From JAFGXT01 sp963677165 (GTDB taxonomy: Bacteria; Verrucomicrobiota; Lentisphaeria; Victivallales; SZUA-371): a DNA stretch of 64,000 nt. Below the pieces are notes generated by a model, which saw only the letters and a list, made by a program, of their open reading frames with translations, searched no databases and was not told the DNA's origin. Made by a program: the position numbers and the translations under genes. Of this stretch, positions 51,604 through 59,933 are shown piece after piece; the stretch's first letter is position 1, and the number at the start of each line of letters is the position of its first letter. Location of the stretch: assembly GCA_963677165.2 (NCBI GenBank), contig CAXXSX010000002.1, forward strand, positions 3,844,001 to 3,908,000. Direction: 5' to 3'.

Positions 51604-54600
51604 CTAGTGGGAGGCTGCAGTTCCTGTCATTTTGATTTCTTCAATGAGTATTTTTGAAGAACCCCAGTTGGAAAGACGCAGTTCCAGGGTATTAAATAAA
51701 GAGATATTGCGTTTACTCTTTCCTTCGGCAATCATCTGCAGTTTTCCGTTCTTCTTTTCTGACAATTTTATGATTCCAGTTTGCGGATCAATAAAAATAA
51801 TGAGTTCAAAAGGCTTTTTATTGGTGGGGAGAACGGCATCTTTCTTTCCGGTTGCTATAGGAATTTGACTTTCGAAATCCATAATAGATAATCCGGTTTT
51901 ATAACCTTTTGAGGTACCGAACATATTATTATCGGCTCCCCATATTGAAATGCCTTCCCGTGTTTGCCTGTTATACAAACAAGTTTTCAGACAGAATCCG
52001 CGACTAGAGGGTGTTATTAACATTTTCATTGATATTGAGAAGGCAGATTTTGGCTTTGTGTTCGGCAACTTTAATATTAATGGCTCTTTTAAGCTTTTGC
52101 TGATCTCCAATACGTTTTGACTGCCTCGTCTAACTATTTTATAACTATCCGGTGATGAAAATATCCATTTGTTACTCAGCCGGTTTCTGTAGGTATTGAA
52201 CGATTCTTTCAGAATTGGTTTTGATAAACTTGGAGCCAAGATCAGCTCGGGGAATTCAGTCACTGATTTTGAGCATGCTATCCCTGGTGACCACTCAAGC
52301 CACTTTCTGCCGTTTCCATCTGAATCATTAATGACAAAACTTAGTCTGAACCGAAGGTTCTCTCGTTCAATAATTGCTTTCATTGAGCCCATGTCAGCCC
52401 ATGATATAAGTCCCTCATAAGTTGTGGTATGCTTGGCTTTATCTCTTTTAACAGTAAACTTACTGCCCGAGAATAATTTTTTTGCGCCGGTAGATGAAAA
52501 TATTACGGATTGAGGACCATTTTTTCCAAGCATGAAGCCCCATTCAAAATGGTCTTTTTCTAAGGCTGTATTGGTATTATACATCGCAATTTGTAAACTG
52601 TCTTGTTTCCAGGACAGAGCAGGAGTATTGTTTTGCACATGTCTGTTGTCATTAACTTCTATTGCGAAATACAAACCATTGTCATTCCATAGAAATCCGG
52701 CTGTCGCACTTAAATCTTTTGGTGGAACTTTGACGGCTTTGGTAAATGCTTCTTCGGAAATAATGTTAAACTTAGAAATTTTGACGGCGTCTTGCCACTC
52801 TTCCGGGGACATAACTCCGTCAATTATTATTTCTGTATTGGTTCTGGTAACGGAATAAATTTTTGTAGCAGGTACAGCATAAAAGGAAATTTCGGCATAG
52901 TCAAGAATATTTGTTGGATTATTTGAATCTTCAGCTGTGATCTTGATATTATATGGTTTTACCGGGTTGAGGCTATTTTTTAAGTTGAGTTTGTAATTAA
53001 CTCTTTTCGAGCTCATTGGCGGCAACTCCAAAAGTGTCGGTTTAATTGTGTCCGGTAAATTTGTTTTTAAGATGAACTTAAGGTTTTTTTCTGTGATATT
53101 ATTAAATATTACCGGAAGCTTGTAATTTGACGCCTGTGAGTCCGTCAAGTAGTAACCGTTTAAACGATTTTGAGCATTTTTAGTGATATCAATCAATGGC
53201 TGAATTATCAGTTGTCTGACTTTTTTGGGCTTCTGTGGTTGTTGTGATATTTCATACATTGTCATTGCTCTAGTCTTGGCCTGACAGTATTTTTTCCTTT
53301 GAGTCGCTGACAATTTTACATAGGCGAGTCCGTCAATATTTTTGAAGCTGGATGAATTACGGTCAATGATTCTACCGTCAGCTCCATTGACTCTGGTAGA
53401 GTTGAAACCCAAATTTATTCTTTTTCCCTTGGGGGAATAGATTACAACAACGCTTTCTGTTGTATCAGAGAAAATTCTGGCTCTGATAATTTCTTTGTCA
53501 TGGTGTTTCAGGTCGCCAGCATATTTCTTATTGCCCAGTCGTTGTGCTGCATAAAGCCATGTTCCCATAGACCGTAATGGACTGCCATTTCCCGAAGTCA
53601 TTCCCCAGTTGATTACTCCTTCTACATGAGACTGGAGATAGAAAGCATAAAAACTTTTTGCTCCGCAGCAGAAGGCTTCTATTCCCCTCATTGTTGTTGC
53701 GATAGCAGATTTTTCTGCTTCTGTTGCGGAAGGGTGTTTGTATTTGTTTGTCATACAGGGGGAGCCTGATTCGGAAATACATAGTGGCATTCCAGGTCTG
53801 TTGTTTTTCTTCAGCCAGTTGCGGTAGAAGAACATAATGTCCTCGGTTGCTTTCGGTTGGCCGTAAAGGTGAAGACTAACGATATCAGTTACATCCAAAA
53901 ATCCATTTGCGGCACAAATATTCAGATAGTCGCTTGGAATACTGGGACTGAAACATCCTGCATAAATTTGGGTTTGTTCTGTACTTTCAGTGTTAAGTGC
54001 AGCCGATATTGTTTTCAATACTGGAACATACTGATCAGCTCCCGATCCTTTCGCAAAGAATGGTTCATTCCATACTTCAAATGCATGCCAGTAGTCGCAA
54101 AGACTTCTATTCATCTGCCTCCAGAATTTATATGAAGCCGGAAGGTTAACAGAAAAACGATTGTTTTTTAAGTAACGTAAGAAATGAGGCGAGTCCTGAA
54201 TCAATTCAAGAATACGTTTGCCATTTTGATTGCCATATACGTTGTTTCTGACCGATGAGTATGAACTGCCAGTAAATTTATTCTGATTTACTGACGGATG
54301 TATTGCAGGCCAAGCCATACGTTCACGAAACGCAGCTATCCCACGGTTGGTTAATATTGCAACCAGTTGCTTTTTTTCTTCTTCCTTCCAGCCGCACCAG
54401 GATAATCCGGCGTCAATACAGAAAAAACCTTGAGGAGAAGCCTTATGTTCGGGAAGACAAACTATTCCAAAAGCTTGATTCATTTCAGGAAGTAGAACTT
54501 CATAATATCCGGTAGACAATTGAAGACCAATGGAAAGAATATTTTCCGGGTTTATTTTTACTGTTCCGTTCTTTATCTTTTTTCCATGATAATCATGAAT

Positions 54601-54786
54601 TTCATATTTTAATGAACCAGTTTGACCAGGATCCTTTAAGTTTATTTTTAATTGGAATGTTTGTCCTGCAGCAGGGTAAAATTGAGCGAGACTGGTTCGT
54701 GATAGTTGAGGCTCTCCTTTTAGCGACAGTGTGGTCATGATAAGTATAACGGAAATTGTTAATGAATTAATTATTCTTCTTTTCAT
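51604..54786 (-). CDS. Secreted clan GH-A-like hydrolase with CBM9-like domain
   Basis: A 1060-residue protein from ATG 54786 (site AAGGTTACA), with a signal peptide (about 1-24, ending TTLSLKG). After a beta domain, residues about 100-430 form a TIM-barrel hydrolase of clan GH-A type: 'HAFEVWNEPFFAKGSG' gives the acid/base Glu (near 240) and 'PLCISESGSPC' the likely nucleophile Glu (near 337). About 640-860 is a CBM9-like sugar-binding domain ('IIIDGVMSPEEWQDAVKISK', 'LYFAIEVNDNRHV'), and 870-1060 a jelly-roll module. It should cut a polysaccharide outside the cytoplasm. It is last in an operon after a GH130 phosphorylase and an H-x9-DG pseudopilin. The exact GH family is not decided. Confidence 0.82.
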   Translation of the reverse strand: MKRRIINSLTISVILIMTTLSLKGEPQLSRTSLAQFYPAAGQTFQLKINLKDPGQTGSLKYEIHDYHGKKIKNGTVKINPENILSIGLQLSTGYYEVLLPEMNQAFGIVCLPEHKASPQGFFCIDAGLSWCGWKEEEKKQLVAILTNRGIAAFRERMAWPAIHPSVNQNKFTGSSYSSVRNNVYGNQNGKRILELIQDSPHFLRYLKNNRFSVNLPASYKFWRQMNRSLCDYWHAFEVWNEPFFAKGSGADQYVPVLKTISAALNTESTEQTQIYAGCFSPSIPSDYLNICAANGFLDVTDIVSLHLYGQPKATEDIMFFYRNWLKKNNRPGMPLCISESGSPCMTNKYKHPSATEAEKSAIATTMRGIEAFCCGAKSFYAFYLQSHVEGVINWGMTSGNGSPLRSMGTWLYAAQRLGNKKYAGDLKHHDKEIIRARIFSDTTESVVVIYSPKGKRINLGFNSTRVNGADGRIIDRNSSSFKNIDGLAYVKLSATQRKKYCQAKTRAMTMYEISQQPQKPKKVRQLIIQPLIDITKNAQNRLNGYYLTDSQASNYKLPVIFNNITEKNLKFILKTNLPDTIKPTLLELPPMSSKRVNYKLNLKNSLNPVKPYNIKITAEDSNNPTNILDYAEISFYAVPATKIYSVTRTNTEIIIDGVMSPEEWQDAVKISKFNIISEEAFTKAVKVPPKDLSATAGFLWNDNGLYFAIEVNDNRHVQNNTPALSWKQDSLQIAMYNTNTALEKDHFEWGFMLGKNGPQSVIFSSTGAKKLFSGSKFTVKRDKAKHTTTYEGLISWADMGSMKAIIERENLRFRLSFVINDSDGNGRKWLEWSPGIACSKSVTEFPELILAPSLSKPILKESFNTYRNRLSNKWIFSSPDSYKIVRRGSQNVLEISKSLKEPLILKLPNTKPKSAFSISMKMLITPSSRGFCLKTCLYNRQTREGISIWGADNNMFGTSKGYKTGLSIMDFESQIPIATGKKDAVLPTNKKPFELIIFIDPQTGIIKLSEKKNGKLQMIAEGKSKRNISLFNTLELRLSNWGSSKILIEEIKMTGTAASH

Positions 54787-54809
54787 TGTAACCTTATGGA
54801 TGGGATTAA

Positions 54810-55499
54810 TCATTTCGTGTTGAATACTGCTTTGAATCCAGTGTATGGATTATTGTATTTTGCCCCCTGGCTGGAGTATTCGTTGCTGACCATCCAGTTG
54901 ACATGTCCATCGGCGTATAATACGTTTATGCCTTTGCCGCCGTGGTTCTTAGATATATATGGCTGGTAGCTCCAGACGCTTGAACTTGAATAAATATCGC
55001 AAAATCCAGCTGCAGTTTGTGAGAATTTTTTCAGTTTAGTTTTGTTTGGATAAGGATATGTCGAGCCGCTTTCCCAGCTGGGAACCGTTGTTGTCATAAA
55101 CAAAATATAATCAATATTTAAGAATCCATTAGATTTAGTGGTAGAACTAGGACAGTCGAAGGGGCCTCGTCCATAACTGGGATAGTTCCATGCAAAATAT
55201 TTTCCATAAGGATATTGATCAGAAGTGGGAGAAATATATTCACCAATTAGAGAAAAATTACAATATTGACTATTGCTGATCATGCAACGTGGATCGTTAT
55301 CACCGCGTGGGAACCAACCGTTAAAATCTCCGCAGTACATGTTTAGTGCTGTTCCAAGCTGTTTCCAGTTTGATGTGCATTTTATGACTTTTGCGCGATC
55401 TCGGGCATTATTTAATGCCGGTAGCAGTAGTGACGCCAGGATTGCTATGATCGCGATCACTACCAGAAGTTCGATGAGTGTGAAATGCTGTTTTTTCAT
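54810..55499 (-). CDS. Prepilin-type H-x9-DG protein (pseudopilin-like)
   Basis: A 229-residue protein with a type II/IV prepilin leader 'MKKQHFTLIELLVVIAIIAI', with the invariant Glu five residues after the F/T cleavage point. 'LASLLLPALNNARDRAKVIKC' and a C-terminal 'HGGKGINVLYADGHVNWM' follow (H-x9-DG motif). These proteins are abundant in Lentisphaerota and planctomycetes and are presumably inserted and cleaved by a prepilin peptidase, but their job is unknown. Site ACGGAGAAACAACAA before the ATG. Gaps of 24 and 23 bases place it between GH130 and the secreted hydrolase in one operon, so it may help localise or secrete that hydrolase. Confidence 0.9.
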   Translation of the reverse strand: MKKQHFTLIELLVVIAIIAILASLLLPALNNARDRAKVIKCTSNWKQLGTALNMYCGDFNGWFPRGDNDPRCMISNSQYCNFSLIGEYISPTSDQYPYGKYFAWNYPSYGRGPFDCPSSTTKSNGFLNIDYILFMTTTVPSWESGSTYPYPNKTKLKKFSQTAAGFCDIYSSSSVWSYQPYISKNHGGKGINVLYADGHVNWMVSNEYSSQGAKYNNPYTGFKAVFNTK

Positions 55500-55523
55500 T
55501 TGTTGTTTCTCCGTTTGTTCTTT

Positions 55524-56555
55524 TTATATATTTACTTGTAATTGTTCTTTATATTCATCTTCTTGAGTTGGCAACGGCATTGTCTTAAACCTGTTCTTAT
55601 TATACATCATAAAATCGTAATCCTGATAACAACTTGCGATAATATCTTCCAGTTTTGCTTCTGCCATGCCGATGCAGGCGTCTGCCGCTCCATAATATAC
55701 TTTAACCATACCATCATCTTCAAGCAACGCTCCGCAGGTAAATACAACATTCGAGACCCGTCCGGCTTTTTCATATGGGGCATTCGGAAACAGGATCGGA
55801 TATTTACTCCGGGCTATAACTTGTGATGGATCATCGGCATCATGGATTGCCGCAAATAAACTGTAAATAGCTCCGTCGCAGGTACGGTGTACGCCGTGGT
55901 AAATTGACAGCCAGCCTTTATTGACTCTGATCGGAACCGCTCCGCCACCCAGTTTGAAATCATCCCAATGTGCCGGACGGGAATACATGACGATTCGGGC
56001 ATCGCCCCAGTAATGCATGTCTTCCGAGTAAGACATCCACATATTGCACGGCTTATCTTCATCCATGAACGGGCGTTCGAACCTGCAATATCTTCCGCCG
56101 ATTTTTTCAGGGAACATGATACCGTTGCGGTTGCCGACTTCCGAAGCAATTGCCACGCGCTCATAATGCTCAAAGTCAGTGGTTTTTACAATGCCTAGAC
56201 GGGTGCCCTGTTCATTGTTGTGACTGCCGTACATAATGAAATATTCATTGTCGATCTGCGTGATTCTTGGATCGTATACTCCGTTTTCTTCCCACCAGTC
56301 ATAAGATTCCGGCCAGTTTATCGGTTCCGGGTCAAAAGTGAAATCTACTCCATTGCTGCTGCGTGCCAGCCAGAAAATGATTCCGCCTTCAATATGAAAT
56401 ACATCGACCAGCAGCAGATACTGCTCTTGGTATTTCGCTACACCGGGATTGAGAATATAATAGGCTTCGCATGGGAGATCCGAAACGGTCAGTAACGGGT
56501 TTTGATCGTTGCGTTTCAGCATTCCGGGATGTGAATGATACAAAATTTTACTCAT
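55524..56555 (-). CDS. GH130 family glycoside phosphorylase
   Basis: A 343-residue cytosolic protein with GH130 signatures: 'EAYYILNPGVAKYQEQYLLL', 'ENGVYDPRITQIDNEYFIMY' (catalytic Asp in the DPR, D95), 'FERPFMDEDKPCNMWM', and 'GWLSIYHGVHRTCDGAIYSL'. 'GALLEDDGMVKVYYGAAD' near the end is also typical. GH130 enzymes phosphorolyse beta-mannosides or related oligosaccharides (e.g. mannosyl-GlcNAc or mannobiose) to mannose-1-phosphate. It lacks a signal peptide, so it would act on imported oligosaccharides. First gene of the operon, after the LacI gene, with a palindromic operator in the gap. Confidence 0.9.
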   Translation of the reverse strand: MSKILYHSHPGMLKRNDQNPLLTVSDLPCEAYYILNPGVAKYQEQYLLLVDVFHIEGGIIFWLARSSNGVDFTFDPEPINWPESYDWWEENGVYDPRITQIDNEYFIMYGSHNNEQGTRLGIVKTTDFEHYERVAIASEVGNRNGIMFPEKIGGRYCRFERPFMDEDKPCNMWMSYSEDMHYWGDARIVMYSRPAHWDDFKLGGGAVPIRVNKGWLSIYHGVHRTCDGAIYSLFAAIHDADDPSQVIARSKYPILFPNAPYEKAGRVSNVVFTCGALLEDDGMVKVYYGAADACIGMAEAKLEDIIASCYQDYDFMMYNKNRFKTMPLPTQEDEYKEQLQVNI

Positions 56556-56589
56556 CTTAACTTATTGTCTGTTAATTGTTGTCTTTATT

Positions 56590-56606
56590 TAGTAAACTGT
56601 TTACTA
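56590..56606. promoter_or_regulatory. Palindromic LacI-type operator candidate
   Basis: TAGTAAACTGTTTACTA is a perfect 17-base palindrome with one central base. It lies 35-51 bases upstream of the GH130 ATG and 47 bases downstream of the lacI-type stop. Odd-centred AT-rich palindromes of this size suit LacI-family dimers. A related ATAGTATACTAT palindrome (57677-57688) precedes the regulator's own start and shares the TAGTA/TACTA ends. Confidence 0.65.
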
Positions 56607-56652
56607 TTGATTATAGTTTATGATTTATATATTGTCAATAGTGGAGATAAAA

Positions 56653-57666
56653 TTAAATTAATTTCTTTACGGTGTTACCGTAAGAGATGATGTTATCAAC
56701 GCGGAGATGAATCGATTTTTTCGGGGAATGAGACAGTTCTTTTATGTTTTTTACTGCCAGGGCTCCCATTTCTTCTGCTGGCTGCGCGAATGATGCAAAA
56801 TCAATCGTGCTCGGAAAAGATTCCGGCATTTCGTAGCATCCGGCCAGAGAGATATCATCCGGAAGTCGATAGTTTTGTGCGTTTAAAGTAGAATACAGCA
56901 TATTGCCGCATTCGGTATTTATAAAGAAAATGGCGGTGGGCGGTTCCGCTCGGCCCATGAGTCGTTTTACTGCGTTGTCAAAAGTTTCCGGTTCCTGGTC
57001 CGGCAGTTCCAGAATAAAATCACTATTCAGTTCAATCTTATGCTTTTCCAGGGCTGCGCGGTATCCGTCAAAACGTTCACGGTGACTGTTTACCTGTTGC
57101 ATGAGAACACCGGCAATGGCGATACGTCGATGTCCCATACAAATCATATAGTCAACAACTTCCATCGCGGATTCGTAGTTGTGCGATGAAATATAATTGA
57201 AAGTTGTGTCGTTACATGAATTGGCAATATTAATGAACGGTACTTTCCCATTGGACATAGCGCCCATCAGGGGAGATTCAGCATCGGCATTCAGCAGCAG
57301 AAATCCACAAATCGAACGAGAAAAACGGTAGCGAAAAAGTTCTTCCGGAGTCATGCCGACCAGGGCTTTGCCATCAATCAGCAGCAATTCATTTCCGTCC
57401 TTGAAGGCCTGTAACGACATGCCGGTCATAAGTTTGCTGGAAAATGGAGAAGCCAGCAATCGTTCATTATGAAAACAAACTACTCCGATGGCATTGTCAG
57501 AATGCTTTTTTTGGGTGGGGACATAGTTATACTTACGTATGGTGCGGAGTACTTTTTCGGCGATTTTTTCCGACACATACCCTTTATTATTGATTACCTT
57601 TGAAACTGTAGCTGTGGATACGCCTACTTCATCGGCAATCGTATAGATGGAAACTTTTTTACTCAT
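56653..57666 (-). CDS. LacI-family transcriptional regulator (first)
   Basis: A 337-residue repressor with an N-terminal LacI HTH ('VSIYTIADEVGVSTATVSKV') and hinge, then a periplasmic-binding-protein-like sensor domain with 'AIGVVCFHNERLLASPFSSK', 'MGHRRIAIAGVLMQQVNSHR', 'PTAIFFINTECGNMLYS' and 'DISLAGCYEMPES'. It probably binds a sugar or sugar phosphate. It reads in the same direction as the GH130/pseudopilin/hydrolase operon, with a 97-base gap, and probably controls it through TAGTAAACTGTTTACTA, and itself through the palindrome at 57677-57688. Both are inferences. Confidence 0.93.
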   Translation of the reverse strand: MSKKVSIYTIADEVGVSTATVSKVINNKGYVSEKIAEKVLRTIRKYNYVPTQKKHSDNAIGVVCFHNERLLASPFSSKLMTGMSLQAFKDGNELLLIDGKALVGMTPEELFRYRFSRSICGFLLLNADAESPLMGAMSNGKVPFINIANSCNDTTFNYISSHNYESAMEVVDYMICMGHRRIAIAGVLMQQVNSHRERFDGYRAALEKHKIELNSDFILELPDQEPETFDNAVKRLMGRAEPPTAIFFINTECGNMLYSTLNAQNYRLPDDISLAGCYEMPESFPSTIDFASFAQPAEEMGALAVKNIKELSHSPKKSIHLRVDNIISYGNTVKKLI

Positions 57667-57676
57667 ACCTATAATT

Positions 57677-57688
57677 ATAGTATACTAT
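57677..57688. promoter_or_regulatory. Palindrome upstream of the LacI gene
   Basis: ATAGTATACTAT, a perfect 12-base palindrome starting 11 bases before the LacI ATG (57666). Its TAGTA/TACTA half-sites resemble those of the operator candidate at 56590-56606, which suggests autoregulation. Short AT-rich palindromes also arise by chance. Confidence 0.35.
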
Positions 57689-57824
57689 TTCTTATAATCA
57701 AATAACAGTTTTTTGTTTTTAGTAAATATTTCCTTCGTGTAGGCTGGAAAAATAGTTAAATCTATAGATTTCTGCTTCCGTAGTGCATCGTTTGAAGCGG
57801 TATTCACGTGGTCTGGAGTACAGG

Positions 57825-57861
57825 AAAAGCGGCATGCCGGAAGGGATAACCGACATGCCGC
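57825..57861 (-). terminator. Intrinsic terminator after ahpC
   Basis: On the minus strand GCGGCATGTCGG pairs with CCGGCATGCCGC (57861-57829), 11 of 12 base pairs, then TTTTCC. It lies 23 bases after the ahpC stop. Confidence 0.75.
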
Positions 57862-57884
57862 GAGGGAATTTGGCTCGTTATATA

Positions 57885-58490
57885 TTAGGCGTGTTTCGAC
57901 AGATAGGCTGCGACTCCTTCGGCGTCAGCTTTCATGCCTTCTTCGCCTTTGTGCCAGTTTGCCGGGCATACATCACCGTATTCCTCGAAGAACTGCAGTG
58001 CATCGACCATTCTCAAAGCTTCCTCAACGTTACGTCCCAGAGGAAGATCGTTGATGGTAGCATGGCGAACCATACCTTCACGGTCGATCAGGAACAGACC
58101 GCGCAGTGCTACGGATTCGTTGAACAGAACACCAAAGCTTTCTGCGATCTTTTTCGTCACGTCCGCCACGATCGGGAACTGAACGTTACCTATTCCTCCC
58201 TTATTAACCGGAGTGCTCTTCCAGGCAAAGTGGGAATACTCTGTGTCGGTCGATACTGCGATTACTTCCGTATTTTTGCTCTTGAATTCTTCCAACTTCT
58301 TGTCGAAAGCGATGATTTCAGACGGGCATACGAAAGTAAAGTCCATTGGATAAAAGAACAGTACCACATATTTGCCGCGATAGTCCGCGAGTGATACTTC
58401 ACCGAAAGTGTTGTCAGGCATTACTGCTGTCGCTTTGAATTCCGGTGCTTCTTTCGTTACTAAAGTTGATACGCTTACACATTCATTCAT
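57885..58490 (-). CDS. ahpC: Alkyl hydroperoxide reductase/typical 2-Cys peroxiredoxin
   Basis: A 201-residue peroxiredoxin. The peroxidatic cysteine lies in 'FFYPMDFTFVCPSEIIAF' (C55) and the resolving one in 'EYGDVCPANWHKGEEG' (C175), and 'RGLFLIDREGMVRHATINDL' is the family's conserved strand. It reduces hydrogen peroxide and organic or peroxynitrite substrates in the cytosol, normally recharged by AhpF or thioredoxin reductase, neither of which is adjacent. The ATG at 58490 has GGGGTG six bases before it, so the in-frame GTG at 58499 is not preferred. A near-consensus promoter and a PerR-like box lie upstream. Confidence 0.96.
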   Translation of the reverse strand: MNECVSVSTLVTKEAPEFKATAVMPDNTFGEVSLADYRGKYVVLFFYPMDFTFVCPSEIIAFDKKLEEFKSKNTEVIAVSTDTEYSHFAWKSTPVNKGGIGNVQFPIVADVTKKIAESFGVLFNESVALRGLFLIDREGMVRHATINDLPLGRNVEEALRMVDALQFFEEYGDVCPANWHKGEEGMKADAEGVAAYLSKHA

Positions 58491-58564
58491 TTTTTTCACC
58501 CCATGTTTGTTTGGTTCGATTTAATTTATTTTTAATGATACTTGTTTTATCTCATTAAGGGTTA

Positions 58565-58592
58565 ATTATACAACGATCAAATACAAAGTCAA
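58565..58592 (-). promoter_or_regulatory. Sigma-70 promoter of ahpC
   Basis: On the minus strand TTGACT (58592-58587), a 16-base spacer, then TATAAT (58570-58565): 5/6 and 6/6 to consensus. The transcript would start near 58558, about 68 bases before the ATG. Confidence 0.78.
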
Positions 58593-58607
58593 GCGTTTTT
58601 TGTGAAA

Positions 58608-58622
58608 TTATAGTAATTATTC
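58608..58622. promoter_or_regulatory. PerR/Fur-like box near the ahpC promoter
   Basis: TTATAGTAATTATTC matches the PerR consensus TTATAATnATTATAA in 11 of 14 defined positions. It lies 16 bases upstream of the -35 box. The region is AT-rich, so a chance match is possible; no perR gene is in the window. Confidence 0.35.
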
Positions 58623-58728
58623 CTAAAAATTTTATTCCAAAAATATCAAAATGCCTGCCCCAAGGCTGTTGTTTTACTATAAATCATACAGTGTCAGGTG
58701 GATAAGTCAATATTGTTTTCAGGCATGT

Positions 58729-58756
58729 TTGAAAATAGTTTTCGGTACGATATAAT
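58729..58756 (+). promoter_or_regulatory. Sigma-70 promoter of the Sel1-like gene
   Basis: TTGAAA (58729-58734), a 16-base spacer, TATAAT (58751-58756). The predicted start falls at the ATG at 58763, so translation more likely begins at 58793 than at 58763. Confidence 0.6.
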
Positions 58757-58792
58757 AATATAATGCATCTGAAAACATATATGGGATTGATT

Positions 58793-59662
58793 ATGGCTCG
58801 TTTGGTAATATTATTTTGTTTCCTGATATCTTTTAATGCATCAGGCATATTGTATACTTCTGATGCCTATCCGAAGCAATGGCATGACGATGATGATGGT
58901 TATTTTAATCCCAGATTGCTGCGTACTGCCATGAAATCTGCTATTCCTGATGTATCTGAAGAAAGTTTAAAAATGGTCGAGGAAGAGCACTCACCCGCAA
59001 AAATATATGAACTTTTTATTACTGGTCTTTTGTTGGGAAAATTCGATGATATCAGGTACTGTTGTTCGGTTATTTTCAGTAATTATAATCCTGATATAAA
59101 GCTGAAACAAGCTGTTTTTGATAAGCTGTATGAATATAGAAACAAATCAGAAGTATGCAGGTTTGAGATGGGAAAAGTTATTTATTACGGCAAAATTAAT
59201 GGCGGCAATGATATTGAAAAAGGCTTGGAAATAATCAGGGAATCTGCCAATAAGGGGTTCAAAAAGGCAATTTATTTCATGATTGACTTCTACCGGAATA
59301 ATCATAATATTGAGGCCATGCAATATTATCTTGAGATGCTGGCTGAGCAGGGAGAAGTAAACAGAGAATATGTTTATATATTATTGAATAAAAATTTTCC
59401 GGATGAGGCTTATAAAAATTTTGTCCGTTACATAGAAGGTCGAAAAAAACGTGTTGAGAAATTCAAGACGATTAAAGCTACATTCACAAATACAACCAGA
59501 GAAGAAATTATAAAATCAATGAATGATAACGTTGACAGGGAGATCGCCTGTTATAATCGGTTAATCTCCGAAAAGATTAAGGATACCGAAATTCGCAAGC
59601 GTTATCTGTATATGAATAATAAAACTGAAAGTAAACTCGCAACCGCTCCTCTTAAGGAATGA
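58793..59662 (+). CDS. Secreted Sel1-like helical-repeat protein, unknown
   Basis: A 289-residue protein with a signal peptide (about 1-18, LVILFCFLISFNASG). Helical pairs such as 'GNDIEKGLEIIRESANKGFK' and 'NIEAMQYYLEMLAEQGEVNR' resemble Sel1-like repeats (alanine-rich spacing with 'A-x-x-G'). A lysine-rich C-terminus follows. In-frame ATGs at 58763 and 58781 come before it; 58793 has GGGA six bases upstream and fits the predicted transcript start. Sel1 proteins usually scaffold protein contacts; no further function is visible. It is AT-rich compared with its neighbours and ends 11 bases into the AraC remnant on the other strand. Confidence 0.68.
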   Translation: MARLVILFCFLISFNASGILYTSDAYPKQWHDDDDGYFNPRLLRTAMKSAIPDVSEESLKMVEEEHSPAKIYELFITGLLLGKFDDIRYCCSVIFSNYNPDIKLKQAVFDKLYEYRNKSEVCRFEMGKVIYYGKINGGNDIEKGLEIIRESANKGFKKAIYFMIDFYRNNHNIEAMQYYLEMLAEQGEVNREYVYILLNKNFPDEAYKNFVRYIEGRKKRVEKFKTIKATFTNTTREEIIKSMNDNVDREIACYNRLISEKIKDTEIRKRYLYMNNKTESKLATAPLKE

Positions 59663-59867
59663 TATTTCCTTGGGCTTGTCGCCTGTATTCCATTGGAGTC
59701 ATCCCGGTAGATTTTCTGAAATACGCTCCGAAATAACTTTGGCTTGTCATTCCGATTTCAAATGCTACTTCCGACATTGGTTTTCTGGTTTCTCTAAGTA
59801 GTCTTTTTGCTTCGGTAAGTTTTATTCTTCCTGTCAAATTCGCTGTAGCTATGCTTCGCATCGGCAA
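59652..59867 (-). pseudogene. Truncated AraC/XylR-type regulator remnant
   Basis: About 71 residues that form only the C-terminal helix-turn-helix part of an AraC-family domain: 'RIKLTEAKRLLRETRKPM', 'SEVAFEIGMTSQSYFGAYF', and 'RKSTGMTPMEYRRQA'. The first HTH and all of the sensor domain are missing; an in-frame TGA (59877-59879) closes the frame just upstream, and only TTG and internal ATG starts exist. The wording is close to LacI/AraC-type XylR proteins. It lies directly downstream of an intact LacI-family gene in the same orientation, separated by 66 bases. Confidence 0.75.
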
Positions 59868-59933
59868 GCCCCTAAATCATTCCAGGATAATTCACGCATC
59901 TTGTTAAGTTTATTTCTCAACAGCTCCTAAATT

